Of a stretch of 64,000 nt of DNA, positions 22,625-34,700 are shown piece by piece (within the stretch, counting starts at the first letter, position 1; the number at the start of each line of letters is the position of its first letter). This stretch comes from Bryoerythrophyllum caledonicum (taxonomy: Eukaryota; Streptophyta; Bryopsida; Pottiales; Pottiaceae). The translations under genes were made by a program, and so were the position numbers. The stretch spans positions 31,778,734 through 31,842,733 of the forward strand of contig OZ020517.1 in NCBI GenBank assembly GCA_963971425.1, written 5' to 3'. The notes under the pieces are model-generated. The model did not search any database. It had not been told where the DNA came from and saw only the letters and a list, made by a program, of their open reading frames with translations.

Positions 22625-23321
22625 CACCGTTCACTGAATATAGTGTAGACTAGACTATTTGAAATTTCCTACAGTAATTTCATTAAACGCAAATTAAAGT
22701 GGTCCACTTCAATTTTCCATCCACATCAAATCATGTCCATTAGAAATAGTGTGGCTTGTTTCAAAATAAAACACACGGGAATTGATGTGGATAAGTTTTT
22801 ACAAGTTGTACTCAAAACCAAAATTATAATATAATAACATAATAATAACATAATAACATAATAAAATAATAACATAATAATATAAAAACATAATAAAATA
22901 ATATAACATAATAATTTAATAACATAATAATTTAATAACATAATAATTTAATAACATAATAATTTAATAACATAATAATATTATTGTATAACATAAGAAT
23001 ATTAACATAATATTATAATATAATATAACATAATATTATATTAGCATAATAAAATAACATAATATAATATTAGCATAATAATATAACATAATATTATAAT
23101 AATAACATAATAATAACATATAATAATAACATAATAACATATATTATAATATTAATACTATATATAATAATAACATATATAATAATAACATATTACTACT
23201 ATATTAATAACCAAAATTGATGTGGTCCACATCAATTTTCATCCAAAACTAGAATTGATGTGGTCCACCTCAATTTTCATCCACATTACCTATACCTCCA
23301 CACTATATTCAGTGAACGGTG
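22625..23321. mobile_element. TA-flanked MITE with an AT microsatellite core
   Basis: Terminal inverted repeat CACCGTTCACTGAATATAGT at the left (22625) and its reverse complement ending GAACGGTG at 23321, each flanked by TA, as for Tc1/mariner-type MITEs. The centre (about 22812-23205) is a long ATAATAACATAATA-type microsatellite. Either side of it lie copies of a near-palindrome, AATTGATGTGGTCCACATCA. Confidence 0.75.
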
Positions 23322-23355
23322 TACCACACTAATAGTAGCCAAATTTTATCAATTC

Positions 23356-25508
23356 AAAGTTTTCAAGTCAACTAAGGTTGGATGACCTATAACCACCACG
23401 AACCCCATAATGGACAAGGTAAAGTGGACTAAAACCACCACAGACCCACCCCATTTCCGAAATTTTAGGAAGTCACATATGATTGGGTGTTAGTTCATGA
23501 TTGGTTCAAAGCTGCCAGTTTTTAGTCAATGTAGAAGTGGTTATTAGTACAACTTAGTGTGGAAATAGAGAGTTTGGTAAGTCGAGGAATGGGTCACGGC
23601 TTATTATCCACTTTGAAAATTTGTAGCAATTTCAATATGAAGAAATAAATGGTCAAACAATTGCAATATTCATGAAATCCTATTTTGAATTCCCATAAAA
23701 TGTCTTACCACATATACAAACGCTATAAATAGGTCAGCAAGCTTAAGTTGGTGGTTATAGGTCATCCAACCTTATGTCCACTTGTAAACAACCCTTCTCA
23801 ATACATGATATGAGGAGTGCGCACATGCTTTTGAACAAAGTGCGTTTGGTTAAAGATCAAGTGGTGGCGGACCCCACTAGGGCAGTTCCCAACCAGAGCC
23901 ATTTGACGCACATAGGACCAAACCAGTTCACTTTTCACTAACCGCTCTTTCCTCTTTTTACCACTTGCTTCAAAACTTTTTCCCTTTCAACTGTCTACAT
24001 TTTTAACCTTTCACCCTACGTCCACTTAAATTTTCTTTGATAAACAGATTATTAACCATATTTTGTATTAAGACATTAATAATCCTTTTTTTTTTTAAAA
24101 ACGCAATATTGAGATAGGTTATTATTTTCATTTCTTTACAAATTCCTCTCTTAAAACCATATACATTGTTAATTTCTTATGGCTTAAGCATCAAAATAAA
24201 ATAAAATAAATGTCAATAAAAAATACTTTAAATCGAAGTAGGTGTAATTTTTTTTTTAATATATTTATTGGATATTCTTTTACCTGTGTAATTGATTTTA
24301 TAATAAAAATTTAATTATTAATATTTATTTGTAGTTAGATTATTGTTTTAGTTCTTTAGGTTTGTTTACCAAATCTTGGATTTAATTATGTTTTTGTTCT
24401 AAAGAACAACAAAAAATTAACACTAAAGATAATTAAAACTAATATAACTATTTTAATGTCATTAAGGTGCTCCTATTAACGTCTCATTAAATGTGTTAAC
24501 AAATTACTGCAAGTTGATTTCTTTTATGAAATTTCAGGTGTCTATTTTAGTTGCAAGCCCAAAGTGAGGCAACTCAAGCCAAAAGAGAGGCAACCCAGGG
24601 TACAGTCACAATTGCTAAGATGCTTGTAGCAACCTTAAAGGCCCTAGCCCCACCTGCACCCCCACCTCCACCACAATAGTATGTTCTATCATAAGAGTTT
24701 AAAATTGAGGATTTAGGATGAATTTTTCTATTTTCAATAGATGTTGAGATTTTTCCAAATTTTTAATGAATTATCTGTAGTCATAATACATTTCCTATGA
24801 TTGGTATAAGTATGAGTGAATAATTCATAGTTGAAATAATTAAGAATTATCAATCATTAGTTAGTTGATTAGTTCATGAAATAATTAATTGTTATCAATA
24901 ATTTATTTATATAATTAATTATTCTAGATAATTGATTTTTGAGGTAATTAATTGTTATTGATAAGTAATTGTTGTAAATAGTGAAATGTTGAAATAAATA
25001 CTTGCTCCAAATAATTTATTGTTATAAGAAATTAATTGTTGCGGTAATTAGTTGTAATTAATAATCAAACAGTTGTAAATAGTTGTAAAAAGTTTTCAAG
25101 TCAACTAAGGTTGGATGACCTATAACCACCACGAACCCCATAATGGACAAGGCAAAGTGGACTAAAACCACCACAGACCCACCCCATTTCCGAAATTTTA
25201 GGAAGTCACATATGATTGGGTGTTAGTTCATGATTGGTTCAAAGCTGCCGGTTTTTAGTCAATGCAGAAGTGGTTATTGGTACAACTTAGTGTGGAAATA
25301 GAGAGTATGGTAAGTCGAGGAATGGGTCACGGCTTACTATCCACTTTGAAAATTTGTAGCAATTTCAATATGAAGAAATAAATGGTCACGCCAATTGCAA
25401 TATTTATGAAATCCTATTTTGAATTCCCATAAAATGTCTTACCACGTATACAAACGCTATAAATAGGTCAGCAAGCTTAAGTTGGTGGTTATAGGTCATC
25501 CAACTTTA
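23356..25508. mobile_element. Pair of directly repeated 402-bp MITEs flanking 1.3 kb
   Basis: Two nearly identical copies, 23373-23774 and 25106-25508, each with inverted ends TAAGGTTGGATGACCTATAA and its reverse complement. Each has a TATA-like CTATAAATAG near its right side (about 23725 and 25457). The copies also share about 17 bp to the left (AAGTTTTCAAGTCAAC), beyond the inverted ends, so they may stem from a segmental duplication or from a larger element using them as long ends. The DNA between is AT-rich with one exon-like fragment. Confidence 0.65.
24541..24679 (+). pseudogene. Exon-like fragment between the MITE copies
   Basis: After a TTTCAG acceptor near 24535 an open stretch of about 44 codons runs to TAG near 24679. 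It is Ala/Gln/Lys-rich (SEATQAKREATQGTVTIAKM) and ends in a proline run (PPAPPPPPQ). It is GC-richer than the AT-rich DNA around it. It looks like the last exon of a coiled-coil protein, possibly captured by a transposon. I do not recognise the source gene. Confidence 0.4.
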
Positions 25509-26230
25509 GGCTTCGAGATGCAAAGTTCAGATTTGCGCACTCGTTACACGAACACTCTCCAACAATCAGATCATGATTTGGATTTATAGAACTCTTGGAA
25601 AAGCTAGGAATACAACACAAAATACACCAAATACACTCAAATATAGTGAATACAGTGAATACTATGCCACATACTATGTTGTATTTCACACACATGCACA
25701 TTGATTTTGATCTTAAATTTTGATTGAACTTGGTCTTTAAGACATTCTTCATTGTTTTGTGATTGTTGATCTCTCTCCTCACATACTAAACTTCCGTTTT
25801 GATTCGTGTAAGGTTGGAACATTTTTGTATACAACCTAGTAGTAAAAAGAAAAAAAATCACCAATAATTGGGTATAAATATTTTCTTCACATATAATATG
25901 TCAATGCGAAGCTATCAACCTAGTGCACATGTGAACCGCTCTAATTCAAAGTAAAAAAACTCTTGCAAAACTCTATTGATGGTTAAAGTAGTACACCCTC
26001 CAAATTCCACAGTTTTCACTACCAATACACGGTAACTGTAAACACTATAATCTATTCCATCAACGGTTGGATGTTGTGCAAAATTTCCCCAAAGTTGAGA
26101 TCATGGCTTAAGTTCAATTTTGTAAGGTTAGATATTAATATTAGTCATTGTATTTTCATCAATTCCGGTTCAAAGAAAAAAATCAACAGAATTCTTGGTT
26201 TTTCCAGAAACATCCCTGGGCGCTAAAGGG
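25509..26230. other. AT-rich stretch without gene
   Basis: No gene is supported. The right edge ends GCTAAAGGG before a TTAA at 26231, resembling the right end of a TTAA-type MITE whose left end I could not find. Confidence 0.35.
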
Positions 26231-26536
26231 TTAACCCTTTGAGGACAAGAGGCCCATAGGCAGTCACTTTTTGAGTAATTTGCAAATTGGTGGACCGATA
26301 CCTCATCTCCATTTGATCCGCGGCCTAATTTAAGTTCCTTGGATCCTTGTGCTTCTAATGAATGCGGTGAGGATGTGCACCGGAGTCTAACAAGTGAACT
26401 ATAGTGGTGTTCGTAGTGACGAGTCACAACGAGATGTACCCATTGTATAGATGATGCAGCCATTAGTTGCATTGAATGTCCCTACTCGTGGGATCTCCCA
26501 AGCTTGGTCGCAGCCGTCTTTTTTAAAGGGTTATCA
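26231..26536. mobile_element. Possible short TTAA-type MITE
   Basis: Begins TTAACCCTTTGAGGAC and ends TTTTTTAAAGGGTTA, giving short inverted ends next to TTAA (the right one slightly worn). The left TTAA is shared with another AAAGGG terminus, so two elements may abut. No coding capacity. Confidence 0.45.
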
Positions 26537-27160
26537 CTAAACTAGCTCCGTTTTGCAACATGTGCGCAACCCTATGGACATCTTGTTAGCGGACCTTTGC
26601 TCGGCTAACATACTTTTTCAAGTGTGTCTTCCGTAACCACCTTATCAACAAAGTCGTTTCTTTCTAAAACATACAAATTTCATGATAAGGTCTAACAATT
26701 GATGATATCTTAGTTGCATACTTATCCAAGATCAAAAGGCAGAAAAGTGCAATAATTGATAAAACTTTTAATACATCACCAAAACCTAAATCATCAATGC
26801 ACATAAAATTTCCATTGTTTTGTAGCTTTCAATGTTCCCTCAAATTTCAAGCCATCAAATAACTCTCCTCACTACATACGATTGTTGCAGTTGGGAAGAA
26901 ACAAACTTGAGGATAGGTGGATATGATAAGGGTTTATTAAGATTGGCAAAATACAATTGTTGACAATTTCCCTTTGGATTGTATATGGGCTTTTGTATAA
27001 CCTCCTTGTACTCTTCATCTTGCAAATTGTAAACGGGCCAGAGCAATTATAATCATAAGGGTCGGAGCCAGTTTAAAGTCCCAAAAGACGACCTCTATGA
27101 CTATAAATTAACTTTTAGCATTGCACAATATGTGAAATGAAGATTAAAAGGAGGTTGTAC
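26537..27160. other. Unassigned flank downstream of the LINE
   Basis: AT-rich DNA, 620 bp, with no gene or repeat recognised. It is the genomic flank on the 3' side of the LINE, where a target-site duplication might be sought. Confidence 0.35.
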
Positions 27161-27199
27161 AAGAAGAAGAAGAACGCCGGTCTCCGAAGGAGGCCGGCG
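27161..27199 (-). other. LINE 3' hairpin and TTC-repeat tail
   Basis: On the minus strand CGCCGGCCTCC, TTC, GGAGACCGGCG forms an 11-bp stem with one mismatch (27175-27199), followed at once by TTCTTCTTCTT (27161-27174). A terminal hairpin plus microsatellite tail instead of poly(A) is known in some LINE clades and would be recognised by the RT. This sets the likely 3' end. Confidence 0.65.
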
Positions 27200-27444
27200 T
27201 GAATAAAGTGTCTGTTCGTTCCACTACTAAGACCATGCCCACTGGACAAGGAATTAGTAAGCTGGAACTACTTCCCTCTCTCGAGGGTAGACACTATGTA
27301 ACAAGAAGCCAAGGAGCCACAAAACAATCAACCGACCAACAAATCACAACCCAAGCGACTAGCCAACGAACCAACCACAAACCAAGCAAGTAGTCAAAAA
27401 CCTCAAAACAAGCAAGTCATGATAAATCAAGGTTGGGGAGGAAT

Positions 27445-28761
27445 TTAAGGGGGGTCCTGTGTATCTGGGAGGACTTGATTGTTTTCGATTTTGCGTTTAT
27501 GCAGGAGAATGGACATCGCATATTGAATAGCTATGGTGTTAATGATTTTAAAGGAGTTTTTAATTGTTTCAATGGGTATCTTGAAGTTATCTTCAAGAGA
27601 TTTCATAGATGGGATAAAGGTGGTGGCACGAGCGCCGGAAGTGATTACAATAAGGGGGTCGACATTCCATCCGAGGGCGATGATGTCGTCAATAAGGGGT
27701 TGATATTTATCTATTTTATTTTGGATTGTTTCCGGGGAAAATCTGTCATTGCAATATGTGAACTCAATGAATTGAATGGTGTATTCTTGGTTGATGTTAT
27801 CGGGTGGTGGGTCATTATATGATAAACCTTTAACGCAAAGGATGTCCGGTTTGAGCCGAGCGTTACACTGACATCTTTGGGTCATACATGAGCATGGGAG
27901 TAGCCAAGGGGGGACCGTATTTTCTTGTGGATTATTATTATTAAAAGTGCCGGCGTTCATTAATATGAAACATCTCGATTTATTGTAGGACGTGATTAGT
28001 TTTCGGACTTCCCATACCGCTTTATTGTGTCTTTTAACAATTAAAGAGTGAATGTGGTGGTTTTGGCATTTGAGTAGAACATGAAGCCATGTGTCGGGGT
28101 CCGTTGAGGGGCATATGGGACATGTTGTGGATGGGAATCTTTCTGTTCCAAAGAAGAGTTGTTTGCGAGCGTTTCCCATATACTGGCCAGTACGGAATTT
28201 GATGAGGCATGTTATTTGTGAGTCTGAGATGATGGGGTTTTTCCAAAAGTTTGTAGAGAGTTCATTGTCTATGTCGTTATTGTTAGTCCATTTATCTATG
28301 TTAGGAATATTTTCTGAGATTGTGTCAAGGTTGTTGTAGAGGTCTTGTTTTTTGAGATATTTGTCCAAAAATCTAATTGGGCCTTTGTCGGGGGTATCTT
28401 CTTTGGAAGGCCAATCTTCTTTTTGAAAGTAGTATGGGGTGGCATGGGCGTGTTCGTGCGGGTCTTTGGCATTTTTGTGTGTTTTTTCTCGGCCTTCTTT
28501 TGCAAGTTTGTCTGCTTGTTTGTTGCCATCAATGTTGGCATGGGCTCTGACTTTGTGAAGGGTTGTGATTTGTGTGCGATTTTGTAACATTTGTACCATT
28601 GATGTTAATATGGTTTGGTCGGGGTGGCTGTTGTGAAGGGTTGGGTGTGTTATTTGAGTGTTTAGCAGGTAGAGTGCATTTATACAATCGGTGAATATAT
28701 GTGCAGGTTCATTTTTGTATTTTGTTGTGATGATTTGTAGTGTTTTGTGAATGGCCATAAG
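27445..28761 (-). CDS. LINE RNase H remainder and C-terminal zinc knuckle
   Basis: In frame with the long ORF after its TAA. Contains FTDCINALYLL (third acidic residue of RNase H) and KVRAHANIDGNKQADKLAKE (closing Asp), so the RNase H fold is split by the stop at 28762. Further on CPICPSTDPDTWLHVLLKC (about 28073-28135) gives a C-x2-C...H...C knuckle typical of LINE C-termini, followed by helical sequence (VWEVRKLITSYN) and a C-rich segment (PCSCMTQRCQCNAR). The protein would end at 27445. ATG at 28758 could start a separate product but gives a truncated RNase H. Confidence 0.85.
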   Translation of the reverse strand, partial: LMAIHKTLQIITTKYKNEPAHIFTDCINALYLLNTQITHPTLHNSHPDQTILTSMVQMLQNRTQITTLHKVRAHANIDGNKQADKLAKEGREKTHKNAKDPHEHAHATPYYFQKEDWPSKEDTPDKGPIRFLDKYLKKQDLYNNLDTISENIPNIDKWTNNNDIDNELSTNFWKNPIISDSQITCLIKFRTGQYMGNARKQLFFGTERFPSTTCPICPSTDPDTWLHVLLKCQNHHIHSLIVKRHNKAVWEVRKLITSYNKSRCFILMNAGTFNNNNPQENTVPPWLLPCSCMTQRCQCNARLKPDILCVKGLSYNDPPPDNINQEYTIQFIEFTYCNDRFSPETIQNKIDKYQPLIDDIIALGWNVDPLIVITSGARATTFIPSMKSLEDNFKIPIETIKNSFKIINTIAIQYAMSILLHKRKIENNQVLPDTQDPP

Positions 28762-31700
28762 TTATGCTCTGAGGATATTTTGTAGTCCATGGAGTCTTTT
28801 GGCTAGTTTAATTTCTTTGGTAGCATTATATATGCCATATCCCGCTTTTTCTCTGCGCCAAGAGCCCGGGCTAATTTGTTCCGGTGGTTTAAAGGAGCCG
28901 TCAGTGTAATAACTGTGTGCGGGGTTAAATTTTGGTGTGGTATGAGTTGGGTAGTCTGGGAGGGAAGGAGGTATGACGGAGTAGTTTAATGTGTTGTTGA
29001 TATAGTTTAATTTTGACCATTTTTTACTTTTGTTTACGGGGGTTTGTATGGGTGTTGGTTGGGCCGGTTTTGTGTATGGTCTTTGTATATCTAGATTGTC
29101 TGTTATGGAGGTAAGTTCCCCAAGTTGTTCTAGAGAGCCAATGGCTTGATTTTGATGATGGACGCATAGTATTTGTAATGTAGATGGTTCAGTTCGGGGT
29201 TTTTTTAGCTCGGGTGGAATATTAGGTTCTACGTATGTTATTGTGTCTGCTTCAAATATTGCAATGATGTGGGAATCTGGGAATGGATTTGAATGTTGGT
29301 TGTTGTTTTGGTACCAATTGTTGTTCGGTGTGATGATGATTGTTTTTGTGTTATTTGGATCGTGTTTGGCGGCAAGTCTAGCCCAATGTATGGCTTGTTC
29401 CATGTCTTTCTCGTTGTGGGGGTGAGCTATGCCATTTCCGATCCATTTGGGGTCAAAGGCCTTGCCTAGGGATCCAAATATTTTGTCTCTTTCGTATGGT
29501 GAGTAGAATTTATTTAGTTTGGTAGGACATGTGATCGGGGAGGAAAAGTATGAGTGCTCGATGTTAAAGGATGAGATTAGTGAGTCTAAGATGGGGGTGG
29601 GTATTGTGTATTGTGCATTTTTGAGGGGGTCAGCTTTTGGTATTCGATATTTATACCTTTGGTAAAGCCATATTAGTTCGGTTTCAAAGGGTTGGGTTGT
29701 TGGTTCAATGTTTGTAGGGGTTTGGAATTTTGTATGATATTGTTTCCATAACCATTGGAGTCGGGTAATGGATATGGTGTGTAAATGTCGGCCGTTTTCT
29801 TCGTATAGATGTGCTTGATTGTTATCTATTTGAATTGCGTTTGAGGATGTAAGGATATCATTTTCGGGGTTGCATTCTGTTGTGTAGATGTTTAAGAGTG
29901 GGATAATTATGGGTGGTGTTACGGATCTTGAGTCTGGGAATTGTTCTTGGGGGTGATGGGCTAGGATGATATCCGCGTATGTTTTGTTTTGAATTTTTTG
30001 GTAGTATTGTTTCAATTTTTCGGTGTTATGTGTGGAGGTATTGGTATCGTGTCGTGGGAAAAGGTCTCTTTGGGGGAGCCATTTATTATATGTATTATCA
30101 TTGTGTTGCCATTGGCATAGATATTTTGTGTAGGTATTTTGTATGTTGTTTGTGTCTGTGTGTTGGATATGTTTATGGTGTATGATGTTATTAATGGGAT
30201 ATGTGGTAGGGTTTTTGGGGATGTATGTTGGGGGGTGGGGGCGGGGGTGATATGTATGTGGAGGGTTAGCGGGATTGATTGGTGTGGGGATATTTCTTGG
30301 GTTGATGTTATTGTTGAGGGTGATGAATGAATCTTTAAGTATATGAGAGTATAAATGTATGTTACAAGGAGTACGACATATATTGGGGCATGTTTGGTGG
30401 CAAAATAGTTGTTTAGCAATATTTAAGGCACTTTTTAATAGTTTGGATGGGGTGAAGTGGTAGGTTTTGAAGTCCTCGTTGTTCATGATATGTGTGCCGT
30501 TGGGTAACGTAATTTGTGCTAATTCAAAAATATTTTTTGAGAGGAGTTTTTGTAGAAGTTTTTGGGAGAGTTGGGCATTGAGTGTGTTGTGGTTTAGTGT
30601 TTCTTGTCGCCATAGTGTTTCAAGTGTTGTAGGATTAATGAGGAAGTTTGGGAGTGTACTTTTAAGGTGGACTTTGGCTATATGTTTTAATAAGAAGAAT
30701 GTCCGTGTTATTGGTGATCTTATACAGTCGCTTTTTTTAATTCTGGGTATGTTTTCGGCGCCCCCGTATTGGGCGAGGATGTAATGAGTTAATCCATTAT
30801 ATATTTTTCCAAGTCTACCTTTATCGTTTAAGGCATTTTGTAGTTGTTCTCCTATACATCGGAGATATGCGTTTTTTAGGGAGAAAGCTTCAAGACCAAA
30901 TAGGTTACGTGGTAGTTGAGTTATTACGTTTGACATACATTTTGGTAGTCCACATATGGTTTTTTGTATGGCGATTATTTTTTGATCAAATTTTTTTATG
31001 GCTGGCATAGAGTATGGTACACCGTAGAAACTGTATGCCACACCTGAGCGTAGTACGGTATCAACCATTTTTATTTTTTGTTTCATAGTGGCCGGACATG
31101 TTGTTAGTTCTTTGCATTGTTTGATGAGCTTTGTGGTTGTAGTGTGGATTTGGATTTTCCATTTTAGTGAGGGTACAAGATTTGTACCTAGGTATATGTA
31201 TGGTTCGTTTTGGTGTAGTATAGGGATTGGTTGGTTGCGGTAGTTGATGTTAGAGGTTTGCATTAGGGCTTTGAAAGTGGTAGGGTTCAGTTTAGATTTG
31301 TTTGGGCATCCGGTAGCAGCACATTTTGGAACTCCCACATCCATGCCAGTCCATTTACAATATCTATCAATTTTATGGAGTTGTATTTGGATTGATTTGA
31401 TTTTGTTAGTTTTGGTGGCTAGGTCATCTGCGTATGCGGCGGAGTTTATTGTGACTTGTGATGTGCCGAAAGTATATCCATTATTGCCTCTTTCTAGCCA
31501 TCTAAGTAGTGGTTCTAAAAATATAATAAATAGGTATGGGCTGAGGGTGTCCCCTTGTATAGTTCCTCTTTGGATGGGTATAGGTTTTGTTTTTCCAAAG
31601 TGTTCGCCGATATAGCAAGTAGATGATTGGGAATAGATGTTTCCAACAAGTGTAGTTGCCTCTTTTGGGTAGCCAAGGTCTGACATTATTGCTAGAAGTC

Positions 31701-34700
31701 TGGCATGATCAATTGAGCCAAAGGCATTTTTGAAGTCCACGTATAGTATGTATATATCTTGGTTAGTAAATTTTGCGTCTTCTAATGCCGCTATTATAGT
31801 TTGTATTTGCCGTGCAGTACTTCTCTCCGCTCTAAATCCTTCTTGACTATCATGTAGGATTTTGAATTTTTCGCCGTATGAGGATAGTATGTGGGTGAGT
31901 GTACTGGTAAAAAGCTTATACATTGTGTTAGCTAGTGTAATTGGTCTATGATTGGGTAGCATGGATGGATCGCCTTTTTTGTATAGTAGAATTGTTGTAC
32001 TAATTTTCCATGAATTTGGTATTTGTTTTTGTTTATAGCAGTGAGAAAAGAATAGGAATAGCAGTTTATGAAATCTTGGAGGCATGTTTTTGAGTATTGA
32101 GTTTGGTATGCGGTCTGGGCCTGGGGCTTTATTATTTCCAAGATTTTGGAGGCATGTGTCGTATGTGGCTCTGTTGAGGTATTTATGTAGTGGAATTTCT
32201 GGTTCGCCCCGTTTGTCAAGGGTATATCCGTCTAGGTCGTGCCAAGGGTATTGGCGTATTGCACATGTGCATTCTATTGTATGTTGTGGCTGGTAATTAC
32301 ATGTTAGTACTGTTGGTCTATTGGTTTTTGTTTGTTGGTTAAATATTTCATTCGCAATGTCTTCGGGGCTAGTTAGAATATTATTATATTGATCTTTGAT
32401 ACAATCCATTGGTGGAGATTCAAGGTTTTTAAAGACTTTTTTGTTAATTTTTTTGGGGCTGATTTCGTATAGTTGTCTGTATTTTGAGATGGCTTTTTTA
32501 ATGTTTTCTTTTGTGTATTTTGTGATTATTTTCCGGGCTTGTATGTTGGCATTTTTTGCAATTATCGTGATATCTTTTATCCATGTATCGTGGGGAAGGT
32601 CCGGAGGCGGCGGGGTAGGGATTTGGATGTGTTGTATATTTAATAGTTCGTTGTGTATGGGGTGGTTACGCCATTGAGGGTTGTTTTTTACAATTCTAAT
32701 GGTTTTACGTATGGTATGGTATGTGGTTAAGTGTTGTTTCCAAGTTTTAGCAAGTTTGCGGGGTAGATACCCGCCTTGTTGAGAGGTTTTGTTTGTCATT
32801 TGGGGTATTGGGTGTGCTCTACAAGTTTGTTCTAGTGTATCAGAGATTTTATTGATGAGTTTGTCTAGAGAGTGGCATGCTTCTTGCCATTGTGCTTGTG
32901 TTAATTGACTATTGATTTCAAGAGTGTTTATGAGGGAGTCTATTTGTATAGTGTTTTCTTCAAAGAATTTTGTGTTGAATTTTTCTATGTTGGTTTTTGG
33001 GATGGGGTTGAGTATGCGTATAGTGTCTTTGTTTGGGATTGTAGGAGTTCTACTAATTAGTGTGTTATTTGGGATGTGCAGTTGTATGGGTGAGTGGTCC
33101 GAATTGAGAATAATATCTTTGTTTGTTGTGGAGGTGTATTGTGTGTTGTTGTTTGTATTTATATAGAAACCATCTATTAGACTCCAATCACTATAATTGT
33201 AGCCACCTTGTCTAGAGAATTGTGTATCGGTATTGATGTAAGTGAAGTTTAAGTTTTCTGTGAAGCAGCGCCATTGGTAATCAATGTTTTGAGGGGGGGT
33301 GTGATGGTTTCCATTTTGGCGGCCAATTAGCGCTATGTCTCTATTGAAGTCTCCACATAGTAGGTATGTATGATTGGGATGATTATTAATATGGGTTGTA
33401 ATAGTGTTTTGTATATCTAAGAGAAATCTAGTATCTTCGGGATGGGATGGCATATACATGTGAAAGATTATCCACGATTGTAGTGGGTGATTAGTGATTT
33501 TAATTATTTGAATGTATGGTGATATGTGCATTGGGGTAGGGATTTTGTTGATGTTGCCGGGGAATGTATATTTTTTGTGTATTAATGTAAGGAGGCCACC
33601 GCGGCCCGGTGTGTATGGTCTCCTTTGTTGCATGCATCTTGTAAGTGCGTGTGTATTGTTAAAGATGAGTTTATAGTCTTGAAATATATTTTGTATATAT
33701 TTTGTAGATTTTGTGGCGGTTAGTTTTGTTTCTTGTATAACTATAAGAGCCGGTGGTGTGTCTGTGTTTGCGACTAGAGTTTGTAAGCTAGGAAGGGCAG
33801 TGTTTAGTGAAGAGGCATTCCATGTGATTATGTATGTGTTTTCTTGGTTTGGTCTAATGTTTTGATTTTGATTTTGAGGAGGGATGTAGGGAAGAGGTGG
33901 GGGTGGGTGGGTGTATTCTGGTATAGGGTCTAGACATTTTAGTGATTCACTTATGAGATTGTTAGGGAGGTAAGGGAATTTTAGTTTTATTATATCATTT
34001 GAGGGTGGTATGTCTTGACTATGTAAGAAGTCGTATAGTCTTTTATGTATTGAGTTCTCATGGTTTATAATATTTTGGTTGTCTACTAAAAATTCAGTAT
34101 AGGGGTGTGGAGTGTAAATGTGTCGTTCTGGTGGGTTTTGCAAGGTTAGTAAGGTTTGTAGGAGTGTATTAGTCCATGTAATTGTGTTCCAATTTTGTGG
34201 ATTTAGAAGTTGGTTACATTCATCTATGTTTGGGTGAGTAGTGATTATTAGTGCATATAAGATGTGGGGTGGTGGATGCGTATTTTTTTGTTGTATGTAT
34301 TGGGCAATGTTTGGGTGGGAAGTGTTGTGTATGTGGTGTAATGTATGTGTGTTTTTTAGGAATGGTGCGAAGGGTTTTGCAATGTGTTCATATTCTGGTT
34401 GGAGTTTTATGGTATTAGGTATAAAGTAGATTTTGGCATTTTTCTTATGTGATGTAGGATGTCTTTTTAGTATATTGGGCATGGGTCCCGGGTTGGTTTC
34501 AATGTCTCCTCCTAGAAGTAGTAGAAGTTTGTGGTATATATGTTTAGTGGTGTATTTTAAAGGCTTTGTTGTGTTATTAATGACTTGTTGGTTTGGGGGT
34601 AGGTGGATGTTTGTATTTTGTGTGTGAGTTGTGGGTTTATTTATTTTTTTAGTAGGTGTAGTTGTTTTCGTCTTTAGTTTATTTTTTGTCCATGTGTTTT

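Noticed and set aside
23356-25508. LTR retrotransposon with 402-bp LTRs
   Set aside because: The repeats have inverted ends instead of TG...CA, and there is no primer-binding site or pol sequence between them.
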